This document shows positions 17,046 to 25,308 of a DNA stretch of 64,000 bases, one piece after another (the first letter of the stretch is position 1; each line of letters starts with the position of its first letter). The stretch is taken from assembly GCF_003581615.1 (NCBI RefSeq), contig NZ_QXFH01000004.1, forward strand, positions 124,001 to 188,000, written 5' to 3'. The translations under genes and the position numbers were made by a program. Source of the DNA: Flagellimonas lutimaris (GTDB lineage Bacteria > Bacteroidota > Bacteroidia > Flavobacteriales > Flavobacteriaceae). The notes under the pieces are model-generated. The model did no database searches. It worked only from the letters and a program-made list of their open reading frames with translations, and was not told where the DNA came from.

Positions 17046-17381
17046 ATGGCAGTAGAACACACTTCGGAGATAACATTGACGGTTGGATTGGATGAAAACC
17101 GAGTGCCTGAGGAATTGAAATGGTCGGCACAAGATGGTGGAATTAATGAGGAAGAGGCCAAAGCGATGATGTTGTCTGTATGGGACAGTAAAAATCAAGA
17201 GTCATTAAAAATAGATCTTTGGACCAAGGATATGCCAGTTGACGAGATGAAGGTGTTTTTTCATCAAACATTGGTAACCATGGCCGATACATTTTTCAAA
17301 GCTACGCAGGACGAAAAAATGACTGCTACAATGAAGGACTTTTGCGATTATTTCGCCGAAAAACTAGAGCTAAAAAAATAG
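17046..17381 (+). CDS. gldC: Gliding motility protein GldC
   Basis: GldC is a small soluble protein that supports gliding in flavobacteria and is almost always encoded directly after gldB. This 111-residue protein starts at the base after the gldB stop codon. It has no signal peptide or membrane segment, and its sequence (EITLTVGLDENRVPEELKW, then AKAMMLSVWDSKNQESLKIDLWTKDMPVDEM) fits the family. Its biochemical role is not established. A long palindromic terminator lies 150 bases downstream. Confidence 0.9.
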   Translation: MAVEHTSEITLTVGLDENRVPEELKWSAQDGGINEEEAKAMMLSVWDSKNQESLKIDLWTKDMPVDEMKVFFHQTLVTMADTFFKATQDEKMTATMKDFCDYFAEKLELKK

Positions 17382-17529
17382 GGCTTTAATTCAAGGACTC
17401 ATATAAATGATCTATTCTTGACTTTCCATTTCCCTTAAGGTTCAATAAATGCCTTTAGCTTTGGTGTTTTTATGGGAAAGATAACTTTCAGGGTGTCGAG
17501 AATCAAAATATTAAAATGATATTAGTGAA

Positions 17530-17569
17530 TTAAATAGAAAAGCCCCAATGTCGGGGCTTTTCTATTTAA
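17530..17569. terminator. Bidirectional terminator between gldC and the pirin gene
   Basis: A 17-bp perfect inverted repeat (core AAAAGCCCC/GGGGCTTTT, six-base centre) has T runs on both strands and lies between convergent genes. Confidence 0.88.
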
Positions 17570-17582
17570 GGCTGTAAAAGAA

Positions 17583-18311
17583 TTATTGTCCGATTTGCTC
17601 AAGACTCATCGGAACCTCCATGAGTAAAACCCTACTGTTAGAAATGGATTTAAAATCGAAGGAATCTGTTTCCCAGATACCATATCCATCTCTTTTTTCC
17701 AGTTTCTGCCTGTTTATTTCCACTTCACCCTCCAAGATGAAAGCGTAAACACCATTACCTTCTTTTTTAATCTTATAGGTATCGGTGGTACCGGCTTCAA
17801 ATTTTCCTAAATGGAACCAAGCATCTTGATGCACCCAAACACCTTCATCTTCAGGATTTGGGGAGAGTACTTGATAAAAGGTATTCTTTTTCTCAATCTC
17901 TCGAATGGAGATTTGGTCATATCTAGGCTCTACATTTCGCTTGTTTGGGAAAACCCATACTTGTAGAAACTTTACCTCTTGGTCGTTGTTTTTATTGTAT
18001 TCACTATGTTGGATGCCGGTTCCTGCACTCATCACCTGTACATCTCCTTCCTTAATGGTAGTAGTATTTCCCATACTGTCCTTGTGTTCCAAATCGCCTT
18101 CCAAGGGAATGGAGATAATTTCCATATTATCGTGTGGGTGGGTACCGAAGCCTCGACCTGGAGCCACTTGATCATCATTAAGAACCCGCAAAACCCCAAA
18201 ATGCATACGCTCAGGGTCGTGATAGCCTGCAAAACTAAAAGTATGATGTGAATTCAACCAACCATGGTTGGCATGGCCACGAGTGGCGGCTTTGTGCAAT
18301 ACAGATTTCAT
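17583..18311 (-). CDS. Pirin-family bicupin protein (YhhW-like)
   Basis: The protein (242 residues) has the N-terminal pirin cupin with the metal-binding pattern HTFSFAGYHDPERMHFGVLRVLNDD, then GTHPHDNMEIISIPLEGDLEH (His/His/Glu ligands) around residues 57-77, and a second cupin at the C-terminus. Some bacterial pirins such as E. coli YhhW cleave quercetin. Others bind partner proteins, so the physiological role is open. It is transcribed alone, converging on gldC. The 108 bases between it and engB hold no other gene. Confidence 0.88.
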   Translation of the reverse strand: MKSVLHKAATRGHANHGWLNSHHTFSFAGYHDPERMHFGVLRVLNDDQVAPGRGFGTHPHDNMEIISIPLEGDLEHKDSMGNTTTIKEGDVQVMSAGTGIQHSEYNKNNDQEVKFLQVWVFPNKRNVEPRYDQISIREIEKKNTFYQVLSPNPEDEGVWVHQDAWFHLGKFEAGTTDTYKIKKEGNGVYAFILEGEVEINRQKLEKRDGYGIWETDSFDFKSISNSRVLLMEVPMSLEQIGQ

Positions 18312-18419
18312 CTTGTCAATCTTTTAGGAGTTAAAATATCAATTTTTAGATATTGGATTAGTCGTACAGATCAACATAATCTTACCGTTTTGGTGAATGA
18401 GGAAAATAGGATTTTACTA

Positions 18420-19034
18420 CTATTTATTACTCTGGAAAAACTGCTGGTTGATGCCATCGATAAACTCCAAAAGTTCTTCACGTCCCATTCGGTTGGAGGA
18501 TGAGGTGGTAAAATGCGGAGGAGCTTCTTCCCACGCCCCTTCCAATAATTTTTGGAGATAGGCATTTGCTTGTTTTTCGATAACAGCAGGTTTTAATTTA
18601 TCGGCTTTGGTGAAAATTATAGCAAACGGAATCTGGTTAGTGCCCAACCATTCCATAAATTCCAAGTCAACAGGTTGTGGCTCATGACGAATATCCACCA
18701 AAACAAAACCACAAACAAGCTGCTTTCTTTTTTGGAAATATTCCGTGATGTACTTCTGAAAGGTTTTTTTATCTTTTTTGGAAACACGGGCGTAACCGTA
18801 ACCTGGTAAATCCACCAAAAACCAATTGTTGTTGATTTTAAAATGATTAATGAGCTGCGTTTTTCCCGGTCTTCCCGATGTTTTGGCCAACGATTTGCGT
18901 TCTACCAACATATTGATCAAGGAAGATTTTCCAACATTCGACCTACCAATAAATGCATATTCGGGTAAGGGCTCATTGGGACATTTGGCAACATTGGTGT
19001 TGCTCATCACAAATTCTGCTGAGGTAATTTTCAT
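18420..19034 (-). CDS. engB: Ribosome biogenesis GTP-binding protein YsxC/EngB
   Basis: EngB is an essential GTPase of 50S subunit assembly. The G motifs are intact: G1 GRSNVGKSS (about residues 31-39), G3 DLPGYG, G4 TKAD (near residue 145) and the G5-like TSS near the C-terminus (FTTSSSNRMG). At 204 residues it has the family length. It lies two bases after the alpha/beta hydrolase gene on the same strand, so the two are likely cotranscribed from the promoter at 19828. Confidence 0.95.
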   Translation of the reverse strand: MKITSAEFVMSNTNVAKCPNEPLPEYAFIGRSNVGKSSLINMLVERKSLAKTSGRPGKTQLINHFKINNNWFLVDLPGYGYARVSKKDKKTFQKYITEYFQKRKQLVCGFVLVDIRHEPQPVDLEFMEWLGTNQIPFAIIFTKADKLKPAVIEKQANAYLQKLLEGAWEEAPPHFTTSSSNRMGREELLEFIDGINQQFFQSNK

Positions 19035-19036
19035 GC

Positions 19037-19801
19037 CTAGAAGTTACGCTTTTTCAGCCAAGCTTCAAGAATGCGGTTAAAGTCGTTCGGGTGCTCCATC
19101 ATTGGGGCATGACCACATTTTTCTATCCAATAAAGGTCAGAATCTGGTAATAATTCATGGAATTCCTTGGCCACGTTTGGTGGGGTTACGGTATCGTTTT
19201 CTCCCCAAATAATACAGGTCGGCGTATTCATGTGGGGTAAATCCTTGGACATGTTATGGCGAATGGCACTTTTGGCGATGGCCAATGTCTTCACCAACTT
19301 CATCCTGTCGTTTACAGTTGCAAAAACCTCGTCCACGATTTCCTTGGTGGCCACTTTTGAATCGTAGAAAACATCTTCAGCCTTCTTTTTTATGAACTCA
19401 TAATCACCACGCTTGGGATATCCATCACCCATGGCGCTTTCGTATAGCCCAGAGCTTCCGGTAATTACCAATGCTTTGACCATTTCCGGAAACATTTTAG
19501 TGTGCAAAAGACCAATATGTCCACCAAGGGAGTTTCCTAACAAGATTACATCTTTCAACCCTTTATGTTCAATAAATCCTTCCAAAAATGTGGCAAAGTT
19601 TTTTACCGTGGTTTTAAGGATCGGCATATCGTAAATGGGTAATTCGGGAATCAAAACCTTGTATCCTTTAGGTGGAAAATATTCAGATACACCTTGGAAG
19701 TTGCTCAAGCCTCCCATCAAACCGTGCAATATAATCATGGGAGTTCCTTCTCCCTTTTCTATATATCGGTATTTGCCATCCTCAATTAAATGCTCTTCCA
19801 T
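19037..19801 (-). CDS. Alpha/beta-fold hydrolase
   Basis: The 254-residue protein has the oxyanion motif ILHGLMGGLSNFQG near residue 25 and the nucleophile elbow GNSLGGHIGL (Ser near residue 91). The catalytic Asp region is IWGENDTVTPP, and the His is in CGHAPMMEHP. There is no signal peptide, so it is cytoplasmic. It resembles the MenH/BphD-like group. The ester or thioester substrate is unknown. The gene is the first of a unit with engB. Confidence 0.88.
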   Translation of the reverse strand: MEEHLIEDGKYRYIEKGEGTPMIILHGLMGGLSNFQGVSEYFPPKGYKVLIPELPIYDMPILKTTVKNFATFLEGFIEHKGLKDVILLGNSLGGHIGLLHTKMFPEMVKALVITGSSGLYESAMGDGYPKRGDYEFIKKKAEDVFYDSKVATKEIVDEVFATVNDRMKLVKTLAIAKSAIRHNMSKDLPHMNTPTCIIWGENDTVTPPNVAKEFHELLPDSDLYWIEKCGHAPMMEHPNDFNRILEAWLKKRNF

Positions 19802-19827
19802 CTATAGTCAGTTGGTAGTAAGAGGCG

Positions 19828-19835
19828 CAAATATA
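19828..19835 (-). promoter_or_regulatory. Promoter -7 box of the hydrolase-engB unit
   Basis: On the minus strand the octamer reads TATATTTG, a perfect TAnnTTTG, 26 bases before the start codon. A TTG lies 14 bases upstream of the octamer, shorter than the usual spacing. Confidence 0.6.
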
Positions 19836-19969
19836 GGAATTTCATATCACAAAGATTTTAGGTTTTTATCATAACTGGGGTAAGTATTTTCATTCGTGGT
19901 AAAACTTATCGCATATCCGTTCATGTATCGCAAGTTTGATTTTGGGTCCAAACCAGAAAATTTTACCCA

Positions 19970-20020
19970 AAAGTGGGGAATTTATTAACAAAAGTGGTAT
20001 TAAGTGGAGAAATGTGGAAA
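19970..20020 (+). promoter_or_regulatory. MraZ operator: four AAAGTGG-type direct repeats
   Basis: GTGG cores occur at 19973, 19994, 20004 and 20014, each preceded by an A-rich triplet (AAA, AAA, TAA, AAT). The last three are spaced by exactly 10 bases and the first by 21. Ten-base-spaced direct repeats before mraZ are the known MraZ-binding arrangement in E. coli and mycoplasmas. The site ends 10 bases before the -7 box, so binding should repress the cluster. Confidence 0.8.
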
Positions 20021-20029
20021 TAAAATCTA

Positions 20030-20037
20030 TATATTTG
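20030..20037 (+). promoter_or_regulatory. Promoter -7 box (TATATTTG) of the dcw cluster
   Basis: The octamer is a perfect TAnnTTTG, 29 bases before the mraZ GTG start. The region where a -33 element would lie is occupied by the GTGG repeats. Confidence 0.7.
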
Positions 20038-20066
20038 AGTTGTATTAACTAACCAATTGATTTCTA

Positions 20067-20522
20067 GTGACCCATATCATAGGACAACATGATTGTAAAG
20101 CGGACTCCAAAGGAAGGGTATTGTTGCCCATTTCTTTGAAGAACCAGCTTTTGCCTGTTTTAAAGGATGGGTTTGTTATCAAGCGGTCGGTTTTTCAGCA
20201 ATGTCTGGAGTTGTACCCCAAGGCAGAGTTCGATGTTCTCATGCAGAAAGTGATGAAGAAAAGCAAAATCAATCGAAAGTACGATGCTTTTGTGAGAAAT
20301 TTTGTGGCGGGCATGAAGGAAGTGGCCATTGACGGGGATTCTGGAAGATTGCAGATTCCAAAAAACTTAGTGGAGTTTGCTGGAATTGAGAAGGAAGTGG
20401 TTCTAAATGCGGTTTTTGATAAAATTGAAATTTGGAACAAGGATATGTACGAGAAGGTCTTGGCCGAAGGCGAGAAGGATTATGCTGATTTGGCCGAGGA
20501 GATTTTTGATGACGATGAGTAG
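20067..20522 (+). CDS. mraZ: Transcriptional regulator MraZ
   Basis: MraZ is an AbrB-like double-domain protein that forms a ring and represses its own division and cell wall operon. Both SpoVT-AbrB-like halves are present: DCKADSKGRVLLPISLKNQLL (about residues 8-28) and the second DSGRLQIPKNLVEFAGI near residue 92. The start is GTG at 20067. The predicted operator lies directly upstream. The 3' end overlaps the start of rsmH by a few bases, which links their translation. Confidence 0.95.
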   Translation: MTHIIGQHDCKADSKGRVLLPISLKNQLLPVLKDGFVIKRSVFQQCLELYPKAEFDVLMQKVMKKSKINRKYDAFVRNFVAGMKEVAIDGDSGRLQIPKNLVEFAGIEKEVVLNAVFDKIEIWNKDMYEKVLAEGEKDYADLAEEIFDDDE

Positions 20523-21417
20523 TGCGTATCACAATCCGGTATTGCTGAAAGAATCGGTAGACGGATTGAATATAAAAGAAGATGGAGTGTATGTGGATGT
20601 CACCTTTGGTGGCGGGGGGCACTCCAAAGAAATTTTGAAAAGATTGGGTGATAGCGGCAAGTTGTTCGCGTTTGATCAAGATGAGGATGCCCTTCGGAAT
20701 ACAATAGATGATGATAGGTTTCAATTGATCAACCAGAACTTTCGCTACCTCAAACAGTTTTTAAAGTTCTATGGCATTCGGAAAGTTGATGGAATCTTGG
20801 CGGATTTTGGGGTTTCTTCCCATCAGTTCGATGAGGCTGACCGCGGTTTCTCCATTCGGTTCAATGCAGATTTGGATATGCGGATGGACAAAAACAACCA
20901 ATTGTCGGCCTTCCAGGTGGTGAACACCTATTCCCAAGAGGATTTAGCATCGGTTCTTTTTCAGTATGGCGAATTGCGAAATGCGAATGCCATGGCCAAA
21001 ACTATTGTTTTGGCACGTACAGAAGAACCCATCAAAACAACTGATGATCTGAAAAAGGTGTTGAGCAGGTTTTTGCCAAAAATGAAAGAGAACAAGATTT
21101 TGGCACAAATTTATCAAGCGATCAGGATAGAAGTAAACCAAGAGATTGAAGTGCTCAAGGAATTTTTGGAGCAAGTGCCGGAGATGCTGAATGAAGGTGG
21201 TAGGTTGAGCTTGATCAGTTACCATTCCTTGGAGGATAGATTAGCAAAACGCTTCATTCGAGCAGGTAAGTTTGATAGAGAACCGGAAAAGGATTTTTAT
21301 GGGAACATTAATGTTCCCTTGAAAAGAGTTGGGAAGCTAATCGTGCCATCAGCCGAAGAAATAGCCAATAACAATAGAGCAAGAAGTGCAAAGCTCCGCA
21401 TCGCGGAAAAAATATAA
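20515..21417 (+). CDS. rsmH: 16S rRNA (cytosine1402-N4)-methyltransferase
   Basis: RsmH (MraW) methylates N4 of C1402 in the 16S rRNA decoding centre. The SAM-binding motif VDVTFGGGGHSKEIL is near residue 24 and ILADFGVSSHQFD near residue 95. The C-terminal SYHSLEDRL block is present. ATG 20515 gives 300 residues, and an ATG two codons earlier (20509) is equally possible. A longer frame upstream overlaps mraZ and is not used. It is the second gene of the dcw cluster. Confidence 0.94.
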   Translation: MSSAYHNPVLLKESVDGLNIKEDGVYVDVTFGGGGHSKEILKRLGDSGKLFAFDQDEDALRNTIDDDRFQLINQNFRYLKQFLKFYGIRKVDGILADFGVSSHQFDEADRGFSIRFNADLDMRMDKNNQLSAFQVVNTYSQEDLASVLFQYGELRNANAMAKTIVLARTEEPIKTTDDLKKVLSRFLPKMKENKILAQIYQAIRIEVNQEIEVLKEFLEQVPEMLNEGGRLSLISYHSLEDRLAKRFIRAGKFDREPEKDFYGNINVPLKRVGKLIVPSAEEIANNNRARSAKLRIAEKI

Positions 21418-21431
21418 AGGTGTAGTTGAAA

Positions 21432-21494
21432 TGTCATCTTGAGCGCAATTGACAGATGGGGTGTGGATAGATTACCATCTACACGGGAATGACA
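21432..21494. repeat. REP/MITE-like intergenic palindromic element
   Basis: The rsmH-ftsL gap is bounded by TGTCAT (21432-21437) and ATGACA (21489-21494). It contains GAGCGCAATTGACAGATG, which resembles the TGTCAT...GAGCGCAGTCGA core of dispersed repeats known in flavobacterial genomes. Only one copy is in this window, so dispersal is an inference. Confidence 0.45.
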
Positions 21495-21513
21495 AAAGGA
21501 ATATTGAGAAACA

Positions 21514-21831
21514 ATGAGAAAGGGATTACTGGACATATTAAAAGGAAAGTTTTTGGTGAACGGGGATGCTCCCAAAAACTGGATGTTTTTGTTGTTTGCC
21601 TCTTTCTTGGCGGCGCTAATGATTTCCAGTAGCCATAACGCCGATAAAAAAGTATTGGAGATTGCTGAATTGAGCGAGGAGGTTCGGAAACTTAAAAGTG
21701 AGTTTTTCGAAGCTCGTTCCAGTGTTCAGCAACTGAAATTAGAATCAACCTTGCGAGAGGTGGTGGCCGAAAAGGGATTAGTGCCATCAGAAAATCCTCC
21801 CAGAAAAATAAAAGTTAAATCAGCGGAATAG
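21514..21831 (+). CDS. ftsL: FtsL-like cell division protein
   Basis: The 105-residue protein has a short cytoplasmic N-terminus, one membrane helix (about residues 23-40, WMFLLFASFLAALMI) and a leucine-zipper-like periplasmic coiled coil (EIAELSEEVRKLKSEFFEARSSVQQL). This is the FtsL topology. Its place between rsmH and the division transpeptidase gene is where ftsL sits in other genomes. FtsL helps assemble the FtsQLB complex at the septum. Its stop codon overlaps the GTG of the next gene by one base. Confidence 0.85.
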   Translation: MRKGLLDILKGKFLVNGDAPKNWMFLLFASFLAALMISSSHNADKKVLEIAELSEEVRKLKSEFFEARSSVQQLKLESTLREVVAEKGLVPSENPPRKIKVKSAE

Positions 21832-23840
21832 TGGCCATTACCGAAAAAAATATCATGAACAGACTGTACCTCGTAGCCGGGGGGCTTGTTGTTTTGGCCA
21901 TAGCCGTAGTGGTGAAATTGGTTGATATTCAAATGGTGCAGGGCGATAAATACAAAGAGCTCGCCTTGAGCAAAACCGAGAAAATGTTCACTATTGAGCC
22001 CAATCGTGGTAATCTTTATTCGGAAGATGGGAGTTTGTTAGCGGCATCGGTGCCTAAATATGACATCAGGTTTGACGCCCAGACCGTTTCCAAAGAAAAT
22101 TTCCAGAACAACGTCACTGCCTTGTCCGATTCTTTGGGCAAGCTTTTCAATAGACCATCTTCGTATTACAGACAATTGTTCAGAAAAGCGAGAGCCAATG
22201 GCAATCGTTATAAGTTGGTGGCGCGTAATGTAGGGTATCTGGATTATGTACGTATCAAGCAATTTCCATTGTTCAACCTTGGGCCATACAAAGGTGGATT
22301 TATAGAAACCCATCGTGTGGTTCGTGAATATCCTTTGGGTAAAATGGCGGCAAGAAGCATTGGTTACGAGCGCGTGGATGAAAACGGATACTACACAAGA
22401 GTGGGGTTGGATGGTGCTTTTGGAGAAACTTATTTGCGCGGCAAGGAAGGTAAGCGATTGAAGCAAAAAATAGCCAAGGGCCAATGGAAGCCTGTTGGGT
22501 TGGATAATATTGTGGAGCCTCAAGATGGATTGGATGTGGTATCCACCATCGATATAAACATTCAGGATATAGCGCATCACGAATTGTTGAAGCAGCTCGA
22601 AAAATACAAGGCTGACCATGGTTGTGTGGTGGTGATGGAAACCAAGACTGGTGAAATCAAAGCCATTTCTAATTTGGGTATAACTTCCGAAGGAAAATAT
22701 TATGAGAAACTGAACTACGCCGTTGGTGAGTCCCATGAGCCGGGTTCCACCTTTAAGCTGATGTCCATGGTAGCCGCTTTAGAAGACAAGGTGGTGGATA
22801 CCAGCACTGTGATTGACACCGAGAAAGGTAGATATCGCATTTATGATGGTGTTGTAAAAGATTCAAAATGGGGTGGATACGGAGAAATTACTGTTTCTAA
22901 AGCTTTTGCTGTTTCATCTAATACAGCTTTCGCAAAAATGATCAATGAAAATTATAAGGAGCAGCCTGAAAAATTTGTGAACCGTCTGATGAACATGGGA
23001 CTTCATAAAAAATTGGGGCTTCCTATAATAGGTGAAGGCGACCCTGTAATCCGATACCCCGGAGATAAGGGATGGTCCGGAATTTCCTTGGGTTGGATGT
23101 CTCATGGATACGAAGTGTCCTTGACTCCTATTCAAACACTTGCTTTTTACAATGCCATTGCTAACGATGGCGAGTATGTTAAACCTCGATTGATTCAAGA
23201 AGTACGAGAGGGAAATAAAGTTTTGAAACGATTTGATAAGGAAGTCTTGAACTCCTCTATCTGTTCCAAAGAAACGGTGAGAAAGGCACAGCAACTATTA
23301 AAAGATGTCGTGGAAAAGAATTACGGTACTGCACATAGACTCTATTCCAAAAACTTTTCCATGGCTGGAAAAACCGGTACCACCCAAAAAAACTATGTGG
23401 AAAAGAACCCGGATAAGTTGGCGTATATCTCCTCGTTTGCAGGGTATTTTCCGGCAGATAATCCAAAATATTCCTGTATTGTGGTCATACATGAACCCGA
23501 TAAAGAGGAAGGGTACTACGGTGCCGATGTTTCTGGTCCGGTATTCAAATCCATGGCACAGAAAATACATGCCATTTCACCCATGGTGGATGAAGTGAAC
23601 GGCAAAATTATTGAAGATGCTGATTTAGAAAAAGAATATCAACAGTATTACGCTGAAGTACAGAAAAAATATAACACCATACCCAATGTTAAAGGTATGT
23701 GTGGTATGGATGCTGTTTCCTTGTTGGAAAATTTAGGAATCGAAGTTGAGGTGCACGGCAATGGCAAAGTAAAAAAACAGTCGGTTGATCAGGGGACTAA
23801 CATTAAACAGGTCAGAAAAATAATTTTAGAGCTTTCATGA
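21831..23840 (+). CDS. ftsI: Division-specific penicillin-binding protein with C-terminal PASTA domain
   Basis: This transpeptidase cross-links septal peptidoglycan. An N-terminal membrane anchor (about residues 10-30) is followed by the dimerisation domain (RGNLYSEDGSLLA). The transpeptidase domain has Ser306 in EPGSTFKL, SSNTAFAK near residue 363 and the KTGTTQ motif near residue 514. The last ~55 residues (IPNVKGMCGMDAVSLLENLG onward) form a PASTA domain. The start is GTG, overlapping ftsL by one base, and the 3' end overlaps murE by four bases. Position in the cluster makes FtsI the best assignment. Confidence 0.93.
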   Translation: MAITEKNIMNRLYLVAGGLVVLAIAVVVKLVDIQMVQGDKYKELALSKTEKMFTIEPNRGNLYSEDGSLLAASVPKYDIRFDAQTVSKENFQNNVTALSDSLGKLFNRPSSYYRQLFRKARANGNRYKLVARNVGYLDYVRIKQFPLFNLGPYKGGFIETHRVVREYPLGKMAARSIGYERVDENGYYTRVGLDGAFGETYLRGKEGKRLKQKIAKGQWKPVGLDNIVEPQDGLDVVSTIDINIQDIAHHELLKQLEKYKADHGCVVVMETKTGEIKAISNLGITSEGKYYEKLNYAVGESHEPGSTFKLMSMVAALEDKVVDTSTVIDTEKGRYRIYDGVVKDSKWGGYGEITVSKAFAVSSNTAFAKMINENYKEQPEKFVNRLMNMGLHKKLGLPIIGEGDPVIRYPGDKGWSGISLGWMSHGYEVSLTPIQTLAFYNAIANDGEYVKPRLIQEVREGNKVLKRFDKEVLNSSICSKETVRKAQQLLKDVVEKNYGTAHRLYSKNFSMAGKTGTTQKNYVEKNPDKLAYISSFAGYFPADNPKYSCIVVIHEPDKEEGYYGADVSGPVFKSMAQKIHAISPMVDEVNGKIIEDADLEKEYQQYYAEVQKKYNTIPNVKGMCGMDAVSLLENLGIEVEVHGNGKVKKQSVDQGTNIKQVRKIILELS

Positions 23841-25300
23841 AGTTATTGAAGGACATATTATATGGTGTAAGCCTTTCCGCGGTAAGCGGAGATACCAATG
23901 TAATGGTGAACAATGTTCATTTTGATTCCAGAAAAGTCGAGATGGATGATGTTTTTGTAGCTATTCGCGGTACCGTTACCGATGGTCATGATTACATCCA
24001 AAATGCTGTCGATTCAGGAGCAAGAGCCATCGTATGCGAAGAACTTCCAGAATTAATGGTCAATGGCGTCACCTATTTGCAAGTGGCCGATTGTAATAGT
24101 GCTCTTGCAATAATTGCCTCTAATTTTTATGATAATCCATCCAAGAACCTAAAATTGGTTGGGGTTACGGGAACCAATGGTAAGACCACAGTGACTACAC
24201 TTTTGTACAATCTGTTTAAAAAAGCAGGGTTTAAAGTGGGTTTAATTTCTACCATCAAGGTACTAGTGAATGATGAGGAGTACAAAACTACCCATACGAC
24301 TCCAGATGTACTTACCATCAACAATTATCTATCCCAAATGAATGCAGTTGGAGTGGAGTTTTGTTTTATGGAAGTCAGTTCCCATGGGATCCATCAAAAA
24401 AGAGCTGAAGGACTACATTTTGAAGGAGCCATATTCACCAACTTGTCTCACGACCATCTGGATTACCACAAAACTTTTGCGGAGTACAGGGACACCAAGA
24501 AAAAAATGTTCGATGGTTTGCCAAAAACCGCATTTGCATTGGTCAACATCGATGATAAAAATGGTTTGGTGATGTTGCAGAACACCAAAGCCAAAAAATA
24601 TACCTACGCCTTAAAATCCTTTGCTGATTACAGGGCTCAGATTTTGGAAAAACAGTTCAATGGTCAATTGTTAAAAGTTGATGACAGTGAATTGTGGTCT
24701 AGGCTTATTGGAGATTTTAATGCATACAACTTGTTGGCCATTTACGCCACGGCGGATATTCTGGGACTCGAAAAAATGGAGACCCTCAGATTGATGAGCG
24801 AATTGGAAAACGTGGATGGCAGGTTTCAATATTATATATCAAAAGAAAAAATAACGGCTATTGTTGATTATGCCCATACGCCGGATGCACTCAAAAATGT
24901 ATTGGTTACGATCAATGCATTGAGGACTGGAAATGAAAACGTCATCACCGTAGTGGGGTGTGGTGGTGACCGTGACAAGTCTAAGCGTCCGGTTATGGGT
25001 CATATCGCTTCAGAAATGAGCAGTCAGGCCATTTTTACATCAGACAACCCAAGAACAGAGTCGCCTACAGCCATTATTGAAGAAATGGAGGCAGGCGTAG
25101 AACCCCAAAACACCAGAAAGGTGTTGTCTATAGAAAATAGAAAGCAGGCCATAAAAACGGCTTGCAAATTGGCTTTGGCCAACGATATCATCCTAGTGGC
25201 GGGAAAAGGTCACGAGACCTATCAGGAAACCAACGGTGTCCGGGTCGATTTTGATGATTTTAAAGAAGTTAAAGAGGCTTTGGAGAGCCAAAATAAATAA
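23837..25300 (+). CDS. murE: UDP-MurNAc-L-Ala-D-Glu:meso-diaminopimelate ligase
   Basis: MurE adds the third residue of the peptidoglycan stem peptide. The ATP-binding loop GVTGTNGKTTVTTL is near residue 111. The C-terminal substrate motif DNPR (SDNPRTESP, near residue 400) indicates meso-diaminopimelate rather than lysine as the added amino acid. The 487-residue length is normal. It overlaps ftsI by four bases, and mraY begins eight bases after its end, so there is no room for murF between them. Confidence 0.96.
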   Translation: MKLLKDILYGVSLSAVSGDTNVMVNNVHFDSRKVEMDDVFVAIRGTVTDGHDYIQNAVDSGARAIVCEELPELMVNGVTYLQVADCNSALAIIASNFYDNPSKNLKLVGVTGTNGKTTVTTLLYNLFKKAGFKVGLISTIKVLVNDEEYKTTHTTPDVLTINNYLSQMNAVGVEFCFMEVSSHGIHQKRAEGLHFEGAIFTNLSHDHLDYHKTFAEYRDTKKKMFDGLPKTAFALVNIDDKNGLVMLQNTKAKKYTYALKSFADYRAQILEKQFNGQLLKVDDSELWSRLIGDFNAYNLLAIYATADILGLEKMETLRLMSELENVDGRFQYYISKEKITAIVDYAHTPDALKNVLVTINALRTGNENVITVVGCGGDRDKSKRPVMGHIASEMSSQAIFTSDNPRTESPTAIIEEMEAGVEPQNTRKVLSIENRKQAIKTACKLALANDIILVAGKGHETYQETNGVRVDFDDFKEVKEALESQNK

Positions 25301-25308
25301 TGTAGTCC

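Noticed and set aside
22038..22736. A 232-codon antisense open frame within ftsI
   Set aside because: The sense strand codes a full transpeptidase. The antisense product has no recognisable domain or start context.
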